This document shows positions 1 through 9,207 of a stretch of DNA of 16,308 bases, piece by piece. The position numbers and the translations under genes are program-made. This stretch comes from Hyphochytrium catenoides (taxonomy: Eukaryota > Sar > Hyphochytriomycetes > Hyphochytriales > Hyphochytriaceae), in NCBI GenBank assembly GCA_900088475.1, contig FLMG01003339.1, positions 1-16,308 on the forward strand. The letters are read 5' to 3'. The notes under the pieces are model-generated. The model did no database searches, was not told the DNA's origin, and worked only from the letters and a program-made list of their open reading frames with translations. Position 1 is the first letter of the stretch. Every line of letters begins with the position of its first letter.

Positions 1-3000
1 CCTGTGTAGGTAACTCTGTCGGCGCTTCAGTCGGAAGCTGGGTAGGTGTCTCAGTAGGTGCTTCTGTAGCTGACTCTGTAGGCGCAACGCGGGGGTTCTC
101 TGTAGGCGCACCAGTATCTCCATCGGTAGGTGCTTCTGTACCCGCCACTGTGGGTGCTTCCGTCACTGTATTACTTGGCTCCTCATCAGGCTTGTCCGGG
201 AAGACCGCAGTAGGTGCCTGTGTAGGTAACTCTGTCGGCGCAATAGTCAGAAGCTGTGTAGGTGTCTCAGTAGGTGCGTCAGTGGGCGCTTCTGTTGGTG
301 CAACAGTCGGGTGTTCCGGAGGTGCCTCAGGACCTGCCTCAATGGGCTCTTCTGTCATTTTGTTACTTGGCTGCTCGCTCATTTCATCTGGGAATAGCCC
401 GGTAGGTGCCTCTGTAGGTAAATCAGTCGGCGCAACAGTCGGGAGCTGCGTAGGTATCTCGGTAGGTGTCTGAATAGGTGCGTTTGTAGCTGTCTCCGTT
501 GGCGCAACATCGGGGTTTTCCGAAGGTGCCTCCGTACCGCCCTCTGAAGGTGGTTCTGTCACTGTGTCCGTTGGCTCCTCGACTTGTGCATCGGGGAAAT
601 TTCCAGTTGGTGCGTGTGTAGGAACCTCTGTCGGCGCGATAGTTGGAAGCTGCGTAGGTGTTTCGATGGATGCCTCAGTAGGTACTTCTGTAGCTACCTC
701 GGTTGGTGCAATATTAGGGTTGACGGTAGGTGCTTCAGTAGCCGTCTCAGTAGGTGTCCCCGTCTCGTTGTCAGCTGGCTCCTCGCTTGATGCGTCTGGG
801 AAGACCCCAGTAGGTGGCTGTGCCGGTGACGCTGCTGGTGCAGTTGTTGGAACCGGCGTAGGTGTACCAATAGGTGTCTCAGACGCTCTCTCCGTTGGTG
901 CAACATTAGGGGTGTTCGTAGGTACTTCGGTGCTTTCCTCAGAAGGCCTTTCCGTCGCTGTGTCGGTTGGTTCATCGCTTGGTGTATCCGGGACAACTCC
1001 AGTGGGCGCCTCTGTAGGTAAACCTGTCCGCGCAGTTGTTGGAAGCTGCGTGGTTGTTTCAGTTGGTGCCTCGGTAGGTGCTTCAGAAGTTAACTCCGTC
1101 GGCGCCACAGCAGGGGTTCCTGCAGGTCCTTCAGTTCCCGCCTCAGTAGGTGCTGCCGTCACCGTATCAGCTGGCTTCTCAGTTGGTCCATCTGGAAAGA
1201 CTCCAGAAGGTGGCTGGATAGGAGGGAATTGCGTTGGCGCGATAGTCGGAAGCTGTGAAGGAGCCTCAGTAGGTACCGGGCTAGGTGTCTCTGTAGCTAA
1301 CACCGTTGGCTCCACAATGGGGTTTTCCCCAGGTGCTTCTGTAGGTGCCTCACCAGGTGCTTCCGTCACTATTTCAGTTGACTCCTCAGTAGGAAGGACC
1401 CCAGTAGGTGCCTGTGTAGGTATATCTGACGGTGCAATTGTTGGAAGCTGGGTAGGTGTTCCGGTAGGTGAATGACTTGTTGGCTCTGGAATTAGCTCCG
1501 TTGGCCAAACCGTGGGAGTTTCCGCAGGTGCTTCAGTATCTGCCTCAGTAGGTGGGTCCGTCACTGTGTTAGTTGGCTCGTCCTCAGATGCATCCGGGAA
1601 GAACCCAGTAGGTGCCTGTGTAGGTACCTCTGTCGATGCCATAGTTGGAAGATGCGTAGATGGATTAGTGGGTGCCTCGTTAGGTGCCTCTGTAGCTAAC
1701 TCCGTGGGTTCAACATAAGGATTGTCTGTAGGCGCTTCCGTACCCGTCCCAATAGGTGTTTCCGTACCCGTAGGTGCTTCCGTCTCTGTGTCTTTTGGCT
1801 CCTCGATTGGTGCCTCCGGAATGACCCCGGTAGGTGCCTCTGTAGGTATCTCGGTCGGCGTGATAGTCGGAGACTGGGGAGGGGGGACGGTAGGTGTCTC
1901 GATAGGTGCGTCTGTAGCTATCTCCGTCGGCGCAACGGTTGGATTTTCCGTCGGAACACTGATCGGAAGCTGGGTAGGAGCCTCAGAAGATACCTGGGTA
2001 GGTGCCTCTGTGGCTATCTCCGTGGGCGTAAAATATGGTTCCTTGGGAGGTGCTTCTGTAACCACCTCAGTGGGTGCTTCCGTCACTGTGGTGGTTGGCC
2101 CCTCGATTGGTGTATCAGGGAAGGCCGTAGTAGGTGCCTGTGTAGGTAACTCTGTCGACGCAATAGTTGGAAGCTGTGTACTTGCCTCAGTCGGTGCCTC
2201 AGTGGGGACATTTGTAGCCAACTCTGTTGGCTCAACATTGGTAGGTTTTGTAGGAATCTCGGTATCTATAGGTGCTTCCGTAACCTCCTCAGAAGGTTCT
2301 TCCGGCATCGCACTACTTGGCTTCTCATTTGGTGCATCTGGAAAGACCCCAGTAGGCAGCTGTGTAGGTAACTCTGTTGGCATCAAAGTCGGAAGCTGCG
2401 GAGGTGTCTGGGTAGTTGACTCGATCGGTGCGTCTGTAGCTATCTCTGTTGGCGCAACATCGGGTGCCTCGGTAGGTGCCTCTATAGCTACTTCGGTTGG
2501 TGCAACATAGGAGTACTCCGTAGGTGCTTCAGTAGTCGCCTCAGTCGGAGCTTCTGTCCCCGTGGTTGGCCCCTCGGTTGGTGCCGTAGGAAAGATTCCC
2601 GTAGGTGTGTATGTAGGTAAGGTAGTCGGTGCAACAGTCACAAGCTGTGTAGGTGTTACAGTAGGTGCTTCTGTAGGGAAGCCCATTGGTGTAGGTGCTT
2701 CGGTACCGGACTCATCAGGTGTTTCAGTCACTTTGTCAGTTGGCAACTCGCCCGGTGCGCCCGGAAAACCCCCCGTAGGTGTTGGGGTAGCTAATTCTGT
2801 TGGGATAATAGTCGGAACCTGCGTAGGTGTTTCGGTGGATACCGCATTAGGTGCCTCAGTCGCTACCTGCGATGGCGCAAGGGGAGGGTTGTCCGTAGGT
2901 GGTTCAGTGCCGGCCTCAACAGGTGCTTCCGTCGTTGTCTCGGATGGCGCGTCACCTGGTGCATCCGGAAACACCGCTGTAGGTGTCTCTGTAGGTGTCT

Positions 3001-5970
3001 CTGTCGGCGCGACGATTGGAACTGCTGTAGGTGTCTCACTAGGTTCCTCTGTAGCTACCTCGGTTGGGGCCAGGTTGGGGATCTCCGTATGTGCTTCAGT
3101 ACCCGCCTCCGTGGGCGCTGCCGTCACTGTACCACTCGGTTCCTCGCCCGGTACATCCGGGAAGACCCCAGTAGGTACCTCTGTAGGATATTCTGCCGGA
3201 GCATTAGTTGGAAGCTGTGTAGGTGGGTCGGTAGATGCATCCATAGGTGACTCTGTCGCTATCTCCGTTGGTGCAATGGTAGGGTTCTCCGTAGGTGCTT
3301 CAGTACCTACTTCAGTAGGTGGTCCAGCCACTATGCCACTTGGCTCCTGGCTCGGCGTATCCGTGAAGTGCCCGGTAGGTACCTGTGTAGGTAGCTCTGT
3401 CGGTGCAATAGTCAAGACCTGTGTAGGTGCATCCGTCGGTGCCTCTACAGCTACGTTCGTTGGCGCAACATCTGTGCTTTCCATAGGTGCTCCAGTACCT
3501 GCCTCAGAAGGCACTGCCGTCATTCTGTCAGTTGGCATATCATTTGGTACATCCGAGACGACGCCAGTAGGTGCCTGCGTATAGGACTCTGTCGGTGCAG
3601 TAGCTTGAACCGGTGTAGGTGCCTCAGCAGGTGTCTCAGTCGCTATCTCCGTTGGCGCAATGTTGATGTCTTTCGTAGGTGCTTCAGTACCGGCCTCTGA
3701 AGGTGATTCCGTTACAGTGTCGGCTGACTCATCGCTTGGTGCATTCGGAGGAATGACCCCAGTAGGTGTGCTCGTAGGTGGCGCAATAGTCGGATGCTGC
3801 AGGGGTGTCTCAGTAGCTGCCCCGGTAGGAGCTTCCGTAGCTACCTGTGTCGGTAACTGTGTCGGCGGAATACTTGGAAGCTGGGTGGATGTAGCCGTAG
3901 GTGTCTCAATAGGTGCGTTTGTAGCTATCTCCGTTGGAGCATCATTGGGCGGTTCGGTAGGTGCTTCAGTACCCATCACAGTAGGTGGTTCAGTCCCTGT
4001 GTTAGGTGGCCTTTCGGTTGGTACATCAGAAAGGACACCAGTAGGTACCTCTGAAGATAACTCAGTCGGCGCAATAGTCACAAGCTGCGTTGGTGTCTGG
4101 GTAGTTGTCTCAGTATGTCCCCCCGTAGATATCTCCGTCGGCGGAAGATTAGGGTCTTCCGTAGGTGCTACAGTACTCGCCCCAGTAGGTGCTTCCTTCA
4201 CTGTATCAGTTGGCTCCTCGTTTGGACCCTCCGGAAAGAACCCAGTAGGTGCGTGTGTAGGTAACGCCGTCGGCGCAAAAGTCAGAAACTGCGTAGGTGT
4301 TGCAGTAGGTGCCTCAAGAGGTGCCTCAGTAGGTGTTTCTGAAGTTAAGTCCGTTGGTGCAACATTAGCGCTGTCGGCAGGTGTTTCCGTACCCGCCTCC
4401 GTAGGTGCTTCCGTAGCCCCAAGAGTGGGTCCCGCCGTTACTATGTGAGTTGGTTCTTCGATTGGTGCATCCGGGAAATCCGCTGTAGGTGCCTCTGTAG
4501 GTAACTGTGTCGGCGCGACAACTGGATTTTGTGTAGGTGCTGCAGTAGGTGGCTCAATAGGTGTCTCAGTAGGTGTCTCTGTACCTGACTCCGTTGGGGC
4601 CGCGCTGAGGATCTCCGTTGGTGCTTCGATACCTACTGCAGAAGGTGGCACTGTACCTAACTCGGTTGGCACAACATTGGGATTTCCCGTAGGCGCTTCG
4701 TTACCCATCTCACTGGGCACATCCGTCACTGTGCCAGTTGGCTCTTCAATCGGTGCTTGAGTAGCTAGCTCTGTCGGCACGATACTTGGAATATGTGTAG
4801 GTGCCTCAATAGGTCCCTGTGTAGCTAATGCTGTTGGCGCTGCGTTGGGCGTTTCCGTAGGCGCTTCAGTACCCACCCCAGTAGGTGCTTCCGTCACTGT
4901 ATTATTCGGCTCCTCGCTTGGTGCGTGGGGAAAGTTGCCAGTAGGTGCCTCTGTAGGGAGCTGTATTGGCACAGTTGTCGGAAGATGGGTAGATGTCTCT
5001 ATAGGTGCTTCTGTAGGTGTCTCTGTAGCCAATTCGGTTGGAGCAATAGCGGCGGTTTCACTAGGTGCTTCACTTCCCGCTTCAGAAGGTGTTTCCGTCA
5101 CTGTGACAGCCGGCCCCTCGCTTGGTGCATCAGGAAAGACCCCAGCAGGTGCCTGTGAAGGTAACGCTGTCGGTGTGACAGTCGAGGGCTGGGTAGTTGT
5201 CTCTGTAGGTGCCTCTGTAGCTACGTCGGTTGGTGCAACAATAGGGTTGTCCGTAGCCAAATCAGTACCCGCCTCAATCGTAGGTGCCTGTGTATTTACC
5301 TGTGTCGGTGCAATGGTGGGGAGCTGCGTAGGGGTATGGGTAGGCGCCTCAGTAGACGCCTCCGTAGCTACCTTCGTTGGCACAGCGTCGGGAATTTCCG
5401 TAGGTGCGCCGGTACCCGCCTCGGTAGGTGCTTCAGTACCCGCATCAGTAGGCGCTTCTGTCGCTGTGTCCGTCGGCTCAAGCTGCGTAGGTGTGGCGGT
5501 TGGTGCTTGGATAGGTGCCTCTGTAGCTAACTCCGAGGGAACAACGGGGATTTCCGTTGGTGCTTCAGTACCAATCTCAATAGGTGCTTCCGTCACTATG
5601 TTAGTTGGCTCCTCGCTTGGTGCATCCGGCAAGAACTCAGTAGGTGCCTCTATAGGTAACTCGGTTGGTGACGTAGTAAGAGTAGGTGTAGGTGTCTCAG
5701 TGGTTGCCGCAGTAGGTGCTTCAGAACCGCCCTCAGCAGGTACTTCCGTAACTGGTTCGGTCGGCTCCTCTTCTGGTGCTTCCGGGAATACTCCAGTGGG
5801 TACCTGTGTAGGTAACTGCGTAGGTGTCTCAGTGGGTGCTTCAGTAGGTGCCCTTGAGGCTAATTCCGTTGGTGCAAGATTGGCATCTTCCGCAGGTGCT
5901 TCGGTACTCGCACCAGTCGGTGCTTCCGTCACACTCTCAGTGGGCTCCTCGCTTGGTGCATTTGGAGTGA
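1..5970 (-). repeat. Higher-order coding tandem repeat, mostly 192- or 204-nt units
   Basis: Inside the mucin-like frame a recurring F-P-D (or variant) codon triplet marks each unit. On the plus strand it appears as a GTC/ATC-NGG-GAA-like string starting at 194, 386, 590, 794, 986, 1190, 1388, 1592, 1814, 2114, 2336, 2585, 2759, 2963, 3155, 3359, 3551, 3743, 4025, 4229, 4469, 4925 and 5129, with weaker copies to about 5960. Spacing is most often 204 nt (68 codons) or 192 nt (64 codons), which differ by exactly one four-residue block. Each unit, read in the protein direction, holds FPDAPSEEPT, then TVTEAPT, an N-P-N/V-A-P-T-E-L-A-T segment and a TPTQLPTIAPTELPT segment. All length changes keep the frame. 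Confidence 0.85.
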
Positions 5971-8281
5971 CCCCAGCAGGCTGTGTAGGCTGCTCTGTCA
6001 GCCCCATAGTCGGCAGCTGTGTTAATGTCTCAGTAGGTGCCTGTGTAGGTACCTCGCTTGGCGCAACATTAAGGTCGTCCGTAGGTGCTCTGGTACCGGT
6101 CGCAGTAGGTACTATCGTCGCTGTCTCGGTTGGTATATCGGTAGTAGGTGACTCGCTTGGGTCACCAGTGGGTGTCTGTGTAGGTACCCCTGTTGGTGTG
6201 AAAGGAGGCTCCTTTGTAGAGGCCTCAGTACCCTCTTCGGCAGGCGCTTCCGACACTTGTTCGGTTGTCGTCTCGACTGTCGGGTCTGTTGGAATTGTGG
6301 TAGGGATCGCTGTATGTAGCTCTGTGGGCGCCGTGGTCGGAGTCTCTGTAGGGGCGTCAGTAGGCGAGTTTGTGACTTCTGGCGGAGAACTAGATTGTCC
6401 TTCTGCAGGTATTTCAGAAGCTGCCTGAGTCGGTAATACTGTCATGTCTGTCGGTGCATCAGCGGAGTTCCCAGTAGGCACATAAGTAGGTGGTTCTGTA
6501 GGCAGCGCAGGAGCGTGTGTGGGGGCCTCAGGAGATGCCTCTGTAACGATCACCTGTGTTGGTGCTACCCCTGTAGGTGCCTCTGTTGGTACTGCAGTAG
6601 CTAGCTCTGTAGGTGAGTTTGTGGCTGCCTCAGTGGGAGTCAGTAACTCCGTTGGAACGTCATGAGGCGCTTCCGTAGGTTTATTTGTGGGCGCAAGGGT
6701 TGGTGCCATTGGATCAGCTGGAGTCTCATTAGAGTACTCTATAGAGGGCTCGATAGGAGCTTCGACTGGTGCCTCCGTTGGTAGCTGGGCAGACGGTGTC
6801 CCAGTAGGTGTTCCTGCTGTTGGAGCTGGGTCATGAGCTATCTCAGTAGGTGTCTCTGTCGTTGTTTCCGTTGGGATTTCTACAGTAGGTTTATTTGTTC
6901 GGATGGGAGCAGATGCCTCTGTAATTAGCTCTGTAGGCGTAATGGAAGATGTCTCGGTAGGACTTTCTGCCGGTACCTCTGGAGAGCTATCTGTACCTAA
7001 CTCTGTTGGTACTATGACTGGAGCCTCAGTTGAGAGCTGTGTAGGTATTTCTGCCGGGATGACTGTATACGGCTGTGGCGGCGGAAGACTTGATGCCTCC
7101 GTAGGGCTCTCCGTAGGTAACAGATTAGATCCTCCGGTGGGTGTCCCTGTTGGCTGCGGCATGGGGGTTCCTGCTGGAGTTTCTGTGTATGCCTCAGAGG
7201 GAAGCGCGGTTGGCCCACTTGTAGGTGCTGCACTTGCGTTGCCAGCGTAACCTGGGTCGTCTGGCTGTGTGGGTAGCATTGTGGGTGGTGAGGTCGTTGT
7301 TGCCTCTGCAGGTGTCTCAATAGACGTAGGTCTCTCGGTTGGTGAGAGATTTGATCCGTCTGTAGGTGTCTGGGTAACGATCTCCGAAGGTGCTTCCGTT
7401 GGTACAACGGCAGTGGCCGGACCGGTTGGCGGTGCACTAGGGATAAGGATAGCCCCTTGAGTGGGCCCGACGGAAGGTAAGGAACTGGGCTCAGCTGTTG
7501 CAGTGTCATTACTGCTGTCTACAGGGCCCTGACTAGGTAAGAGAATTGCCCCTTGCGTTGGCCCAACTGTCACCACCGGCATGTCGGATGCTGATTCTGT
7601 CACTGCATCCGTGGGGCTCGGCGACGTTGACGGGAGACTAGTGCGGCTATCGGAATGCTCAGATGTGGGCTGAGTGGGCAAGGGCTGAGTAGGTTCTTGA
7701 ATGGGCTCCGGCGCAAGGGTGGAAGTGGGAGTCTCACCAGGTTCGTCTGCTGGAGCATTAGTTGACGGCACAGACACATTGCTTAATGGAGAAGGGGTCG
7801 CTGTTGGGTCTACCGTCGGCGTCAAAGCTGATGGTACTATAGGTCCTGTTGGCATGCCACTGGGGTATTCTGACGGCCCGGATGAGACCTGGCCTGTGGG
7901 TGTAGCGGTGGTTGGTAGACCTTCATGGCTCTCTGCAGGCTGGCTAGTTGTTGGGATTACCGTGGTCGGAGAAATGGTGTGACTTGCTGAAGGGCTGATA
8001 GTCACTACTGGTGGCAGGGTGGTTGGATAAGGGGTAGGTGCAGGAGTTGTACTTGGCCTCTTCTTTTTCCATACCAAGGTTGGAGCAGCCATTACGGGAG
8101 CCGCAGTAATGGGATCGGCTGCAGCGAGGTGTAGCGGCTCGCTACTTGAGTTAGAGGTAGAATTGAAGTCGAGAGAGACCTCCTGCAAGCGCCTCCTTCG
8201 CCTTGGCACGGAGCGTTCAGCTAGGTCGGCTGTCGCCACTGCTAAAAGTGCTAACAGCGCGGCCACATGTTGGAGCTTCAT
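2..8281 (-). CDS. Giant secreted mucin-like Pro/Thr/Glu/Ala repeat protein (C-terminus beyond window)
   Basis: The minus frame opens with ATG at 8281-8279 and stays open for 2,760 codons to the left edge. I read every codon and saw no stop. Residues 1-18 form a signal peptide (basic start, Leu/Ala core, A-T-A at the predicted cleavage site). Residues 26-34 read PRRRRRLQE, a polybasic stretch containing RxLxE. Sequons lie at N40 and N44, and W71 is followed by KKKR. From about residue 80 the chain is almost only P, T, E, A, S, V, L, I, G, Q, D and N in PTEAPTET-like tetrapeptides; I found no Cys. Such composition suits an extended, heavily O-glycosylated surface, wall or matrix protein. That role is inferred from composition; I recognise no named family. 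No intron is needed, unlike the neighbouring genes. All four Thr codons are used within repeats, so the array is not a recent expansion. Confidence 0.93.
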   Translation of the reverse strand, partial: MKLQHVAALLALLAVATADLAERSVPRRRRRLQEVSLDFNSTSNSSSEPLHLAAADPITAAPVMAAPTLVWKKKRPSTTPAPTPYPTTLPPVVTISPSASHTISPTTVIPTTSQPAESHEGLPTTATPTGQVSSGPSEYPSGMPTGPIVPSALTPTVDPTATPSPLSNVSVPSTNAPADEPGETPTSTLAPEPIQEPTQPLPTQPTSEHSDSRTSLPSTSPSPTDAVTESASDMPVVTVGPTQGAILLPSQGPVDSSNDTATAEPSSLPSVGPTQGAILIPSAPPTGPATAVVPTEAPSEIVTQTPTDGSNLSPTERPTSIETPAEATTTSPPTMLPTQPDDPGYAGNASAAPTSGPTALPSEAYTETPAGTPMPQPTGTPTGGSNLLPTESPTEASSLPPPQPYTVIPAEIPTQLSTEAPVIVPTELGTDSSPEVPAESPTETSSITPTELITEASAPIRTNKPTVEIPTETTTETPTEIAHDPAPTAGTPTGTPSAQLPTEAPVEAPIEPSIEYSNETPADPMAPTLAPTNKPTEAPHDVPTELLTPTEAATNSPTELATAVPTEAPTGVAPTQVIVTEASPEAPTHAPALPTEPPTYVPTGNSADAPTDMTVLPTQAASEIPAEGQSSSPPEVTNSPTDAPTETPTTAPTELHTAIPTTIPTDPTVETTTEQVSEAPAEEGTEASTKEPPFTPTGVPTQTPTGDPSESPTTDIPTETATIVPTATGTRAPTDDLNVAPSEVPTQAPTETLTQLPTMGLTEQPTQPAGVTPNAPSEEPTESVTEAPTGASTEAPAEDANLAPTELASRAPTEAPTETPTQLPTQVPTGVFPEAPEEEPTEPVTEVPAEGGSEAPTAATTETPTPTLTTSPTELPIEAPTEFLPDAPSEEPTNIVTEAPIEIGTEAPTEIPVVPSELATEAPIQAPTATPTQLEPTDTATEAPTDAGTEAPTEAGTGAPTEIPDAVPTKVATEASTEAPTHTPTQLPTIAPTQVNTQAPTIEAGTDLATDNPIVAPTDVATEAPTETTTQPSTVTPTALPSQAPAGVFPDAPSEGPAVTVTETPSEAGSEAPSETAAIAPTELATETPTEAPIETSTHLPTTVPIQLPTEAPTGNFPHAPSEEPNNTVTEAPTGVGTEAPTETPNAAPTALATQGPIEAPTHIPSIVPTELATQAPIEEPTGTVTDVPSEMGNEAPTGNPNVVPTELGTVPPSAVGIEAPTEILSAAPTESGTETPTETPIEPPTAAPTQNPVVAPTQLPTEAPTADFPDAPIEEPTHIVTAGPTLGATEAPTEAGTETPADSANVAPTDLTSETPTEAPLEAPTATPTQFLTFAPTALPTHAPTGFFPEGPNEEPTDTVKEAPTGASTVAPTEDPNLPPTEISTGGHTETTTQTPTQLVTIAPTELSSEVPTGVLSDVPTERPPNTGTEPPTVMGTEAPTEPPNDAPTEIATNAPIETPTATSTQLPSIPPTQLPTQVATEAPTGAATETPLQHPTIAPPTSTPTGVIPPNAPSDESADTVTESPSEAGTEAPTKDINIAPTEIATETPAEAPTPVQATAPTESYTQAPTGVVSDVPNDMPTDRMTAVPSEAGTGAPMESTDVAPTNVAVEAPTDAPTQVLTIAPTELPTQVPTGHFTDTPSQEPSGIVAGPPTEVGTEAPTENPTIAPTEIATESPMDASTDPPTQLPTNAPAEYPTEVPTGVFPDVPGEEPSGTVTAAPTEAGTEAHTEIPNLAPTEVATEEPSETPTAVPIVAPTETPTETPTAVFPDAPGDAPSETTTEAPVEAGTEPPTDNPPLAPSQVATEAPNAVSTETPTQVPTIIPTELATPTPTGGFPGAPGELPTDKVTETPDESGTEAPTPMGFPTEAPTVTPTQLVTVAPTTLPTYTPTGIFPTAPTEGPTTGTEAPTEATTEAPTEYSYVAPTEVAIEAPTEAPDVAPTEIATDAPIESTTQTPPQLPTLMPTELPTQLPTGVFPDAPNEKPSSAMPEEPSEEVTEAPIDTEIPTKPTNVEPTELATNVPTEAPTEASTQLPTIASTELPTQAPTTAFPDTPIEGPTTTVTEAPTEVVTEAPPKEPYFTPTEIATEAPTQVSSEAPTQLPISVPTENPTVAPTEIATDAPIETPTVPPPQSPTITPTEIPTEAPTGVIPEAPIEEPKDTETEAPTGTETPIGTGTEAPTDNPYVEPTELATEAPNEAPTNPSTHLPTMASTEVPTQAPTGFFPDASEDEPTNTVTDPPTEADTEAPAETPTVWPTELIPEPTSHSPTGTPTQLPTIAPSDIPTQAPTGVLPTEESTEIVTEAPGEAPTEAPGENPIVEPTVLATETPSPVPTEAPSQLPTIAPTQFPPIQPPSGVFPDGPTEKPADTVTAAPTEAGTEGPAGTPAVAPTELTSEAPTEAPTETTTQLPTTARTGLPTEAPTGVVPDTPSDEPTDTATERPSEESTEVPTNTPNVAPTERASETPIGTPTPVPTTAPAASPAQPPTGVFPDASSEEPADNETGTPTETATEAPTVNPNIAPTEVATEVPTEASIETPTQLPTIAPTEVPTHAPTGNFPDAQVEEPTDTVTEPPSEGGTEAPSENPDVAPTETATNAPIQTPTEIPTQLPTVAPTDLPTEAPTGLFPDEMSEQPSNKMTEEPIEAGPEAPPEHPTVAPTEAPTDAPTETPTQLLTIAPTELPTQAPTAVFPDKPDEEPSNTVTEAPTVAGTEAPTDGDTGAPTENPRVAPTESATEAPTETPTQLPTEAPTELPTQ
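7118..7567 (-). repeat. Older, degenerate repeats near the N-terminal part of the mucin-like protein
   Basis: Before the regular array, the protein contains two copies of VGPTQGAIL(I/L)PS, encoded near 7445-7470 and 7541-7567 (offset 96 nt, 32 codons). It also contains two copies of GSNL(S/L)PTE, encoded near 7115-7132 and 7340-7357 (offset 225 nt, 75 codons). These do not match the later 64/68-codon unit, which suggests a separate, more decayed duplication history for this segment. Confidence 0.6.
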
Positions 8282-8360
8282 TTTGAGCTCTGCCTTGAGT
8301 CACACGTGACCGGATTGGAGTCCTGTGGAAGTTTGACCCCTGATGGCGACGCCAAGTATA
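8282..8360 (-). promoter_or_regulatory. Putative upstream region of the mucin-like gene with CACGTG and CCAAT
   Basis: On the minus strand, a palindromic CACGTG (8303-8308) lies about 22 nt before the ATG and a CCAAT (8314-8318) just beyond it. A CAG trinucleotide 8 nt before the ATG could be a splice acceptor in the leader. These short motifs occur by chance often, and promoter use is not shown. Confidence 0.2.
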
Positions 8361-8694
8361 AAGGTGGATTGGACCTCAAGTGTGCTCTAAGAGAAGGTTT
8401 TAGAGGTATTCCTTAGATGCGAAGAACCTATGAATCCTGAAAGTTTAGGAGTGAACGGTAATTGCTCTTCGTTCGGCAATCATCTGCTCTTCTTGCACAA
8501 AGGGCATGTACGCTCAAGGATGATCAGCACTTCAGCATAACTCTTGCAACTCTAGTGCGGAGGTAGGGAACAATTTACAATTCTCAAGCTCTTCTCTGTC
8601 CTGAAGATGGCGACATCACTCTCAGCTCGACAACCAACCAGGCTGAACACTCACCCTTCCAGATGCATCAGTAAGAATTGATACTCTGTACGAA

Positions 8695-8715
8695 TAGAAG
8701 CCGAAACGGCTTCTA
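8695..8715. repeat. Perfect 9-bp inverted repeat with AAA loop
   Basis: TAGAAGCCG (8695-8703), AAA, then CGGCTTCTA (8707-8715) is a perfect hairpin with 9-bp arms. It has no flanking T-run, and in this eukaryotic setting it is not a bacterial terminator. Its role is unknown. Confidence 0.7.
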
Positions 8716-9207
8716 AGGACATAACACTTCGTGTGCTCTACAACTTTTAAACCTTTCGAGAGCAATTGAGCAAACTAAGAATCTTAGGTCAGGCATCTGG
8801 TGCATGCGGCTTCTCCAACCTCTGGACTCTGACGGCCAGGCAAGGGGATGGTGAGAGAAACTGCCCTTCGCTATTCCTTTGTACTGCGCCTTTCTCGTCC
8901 GTCTTAGCCTTCCATTACGTACCATGTCCTTGATGTGTGCCATCCCGCCATCGCTCCACTAGCTTATATATCATCGCCTTAGGGATCATCGGCTGGCTGT
9001 CTACCTGTCTTGGACATCCTGCTGCCCATCAACAACTCCACAGCGAAACAGCATCAGAACAACCTTTCAGAACACGCCTCAAAGTTCCCACCTTCTGAGA
9101 AATCTTTCCCAGTGCTCTTGTCCCTATGGACCACAGTTGGATTGTGTTCCTTTCTTTCCTGAATCTTTCACAGGGTGAAGGTTTCTCCCAGAGAGGTTGT
9201 GTAACGG

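Larger units (their letters stand above)
8282..9207. other. Intergenic spacer, no gene I can support
   Basis: Short open frames on both strands show no recognisable domain. One minus frame begins at 8943, about 25 nt after a TATATAA string, with a GT donor-like site after seven codons (MAHIKDM), but I could not find a convincing continuation. The clearest structure is the hairpin at 8695-8715. Confidence 0.5.

Noticed and set aside
1-5970. CRISPR array or non-coding satellite
   Set aside because: The periodic DNA keeps a protein reading frame throughout, has no identical repeats with unique spacers, and shows synonymous divergence.
694-7509. Arg/Gln/Leu/His-rich minus-strand frames (694-996 and 7012-7509)
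   Set aside because: They are out-of-frame readings of the same mucin-like coding DNA and have no independent signal.
150-7982. Long plus-strand frames rich in SVGASVGA (up to 527 codons at 4845-6428)
   Set aside because: They are the antisense of Pro/Thr/Glu/Ala codons on the minus strand. They are broken many times, lack a shared start, and compete with a single 2,760-codon minus frame that has a signal peptide.
8713-8943. 76-codon minus frame starting MAHIKDM with an upstream TATATAA
   Set aside because: The start context is attractive, but beyond a possible donor I found no continuation resembling a protein family.
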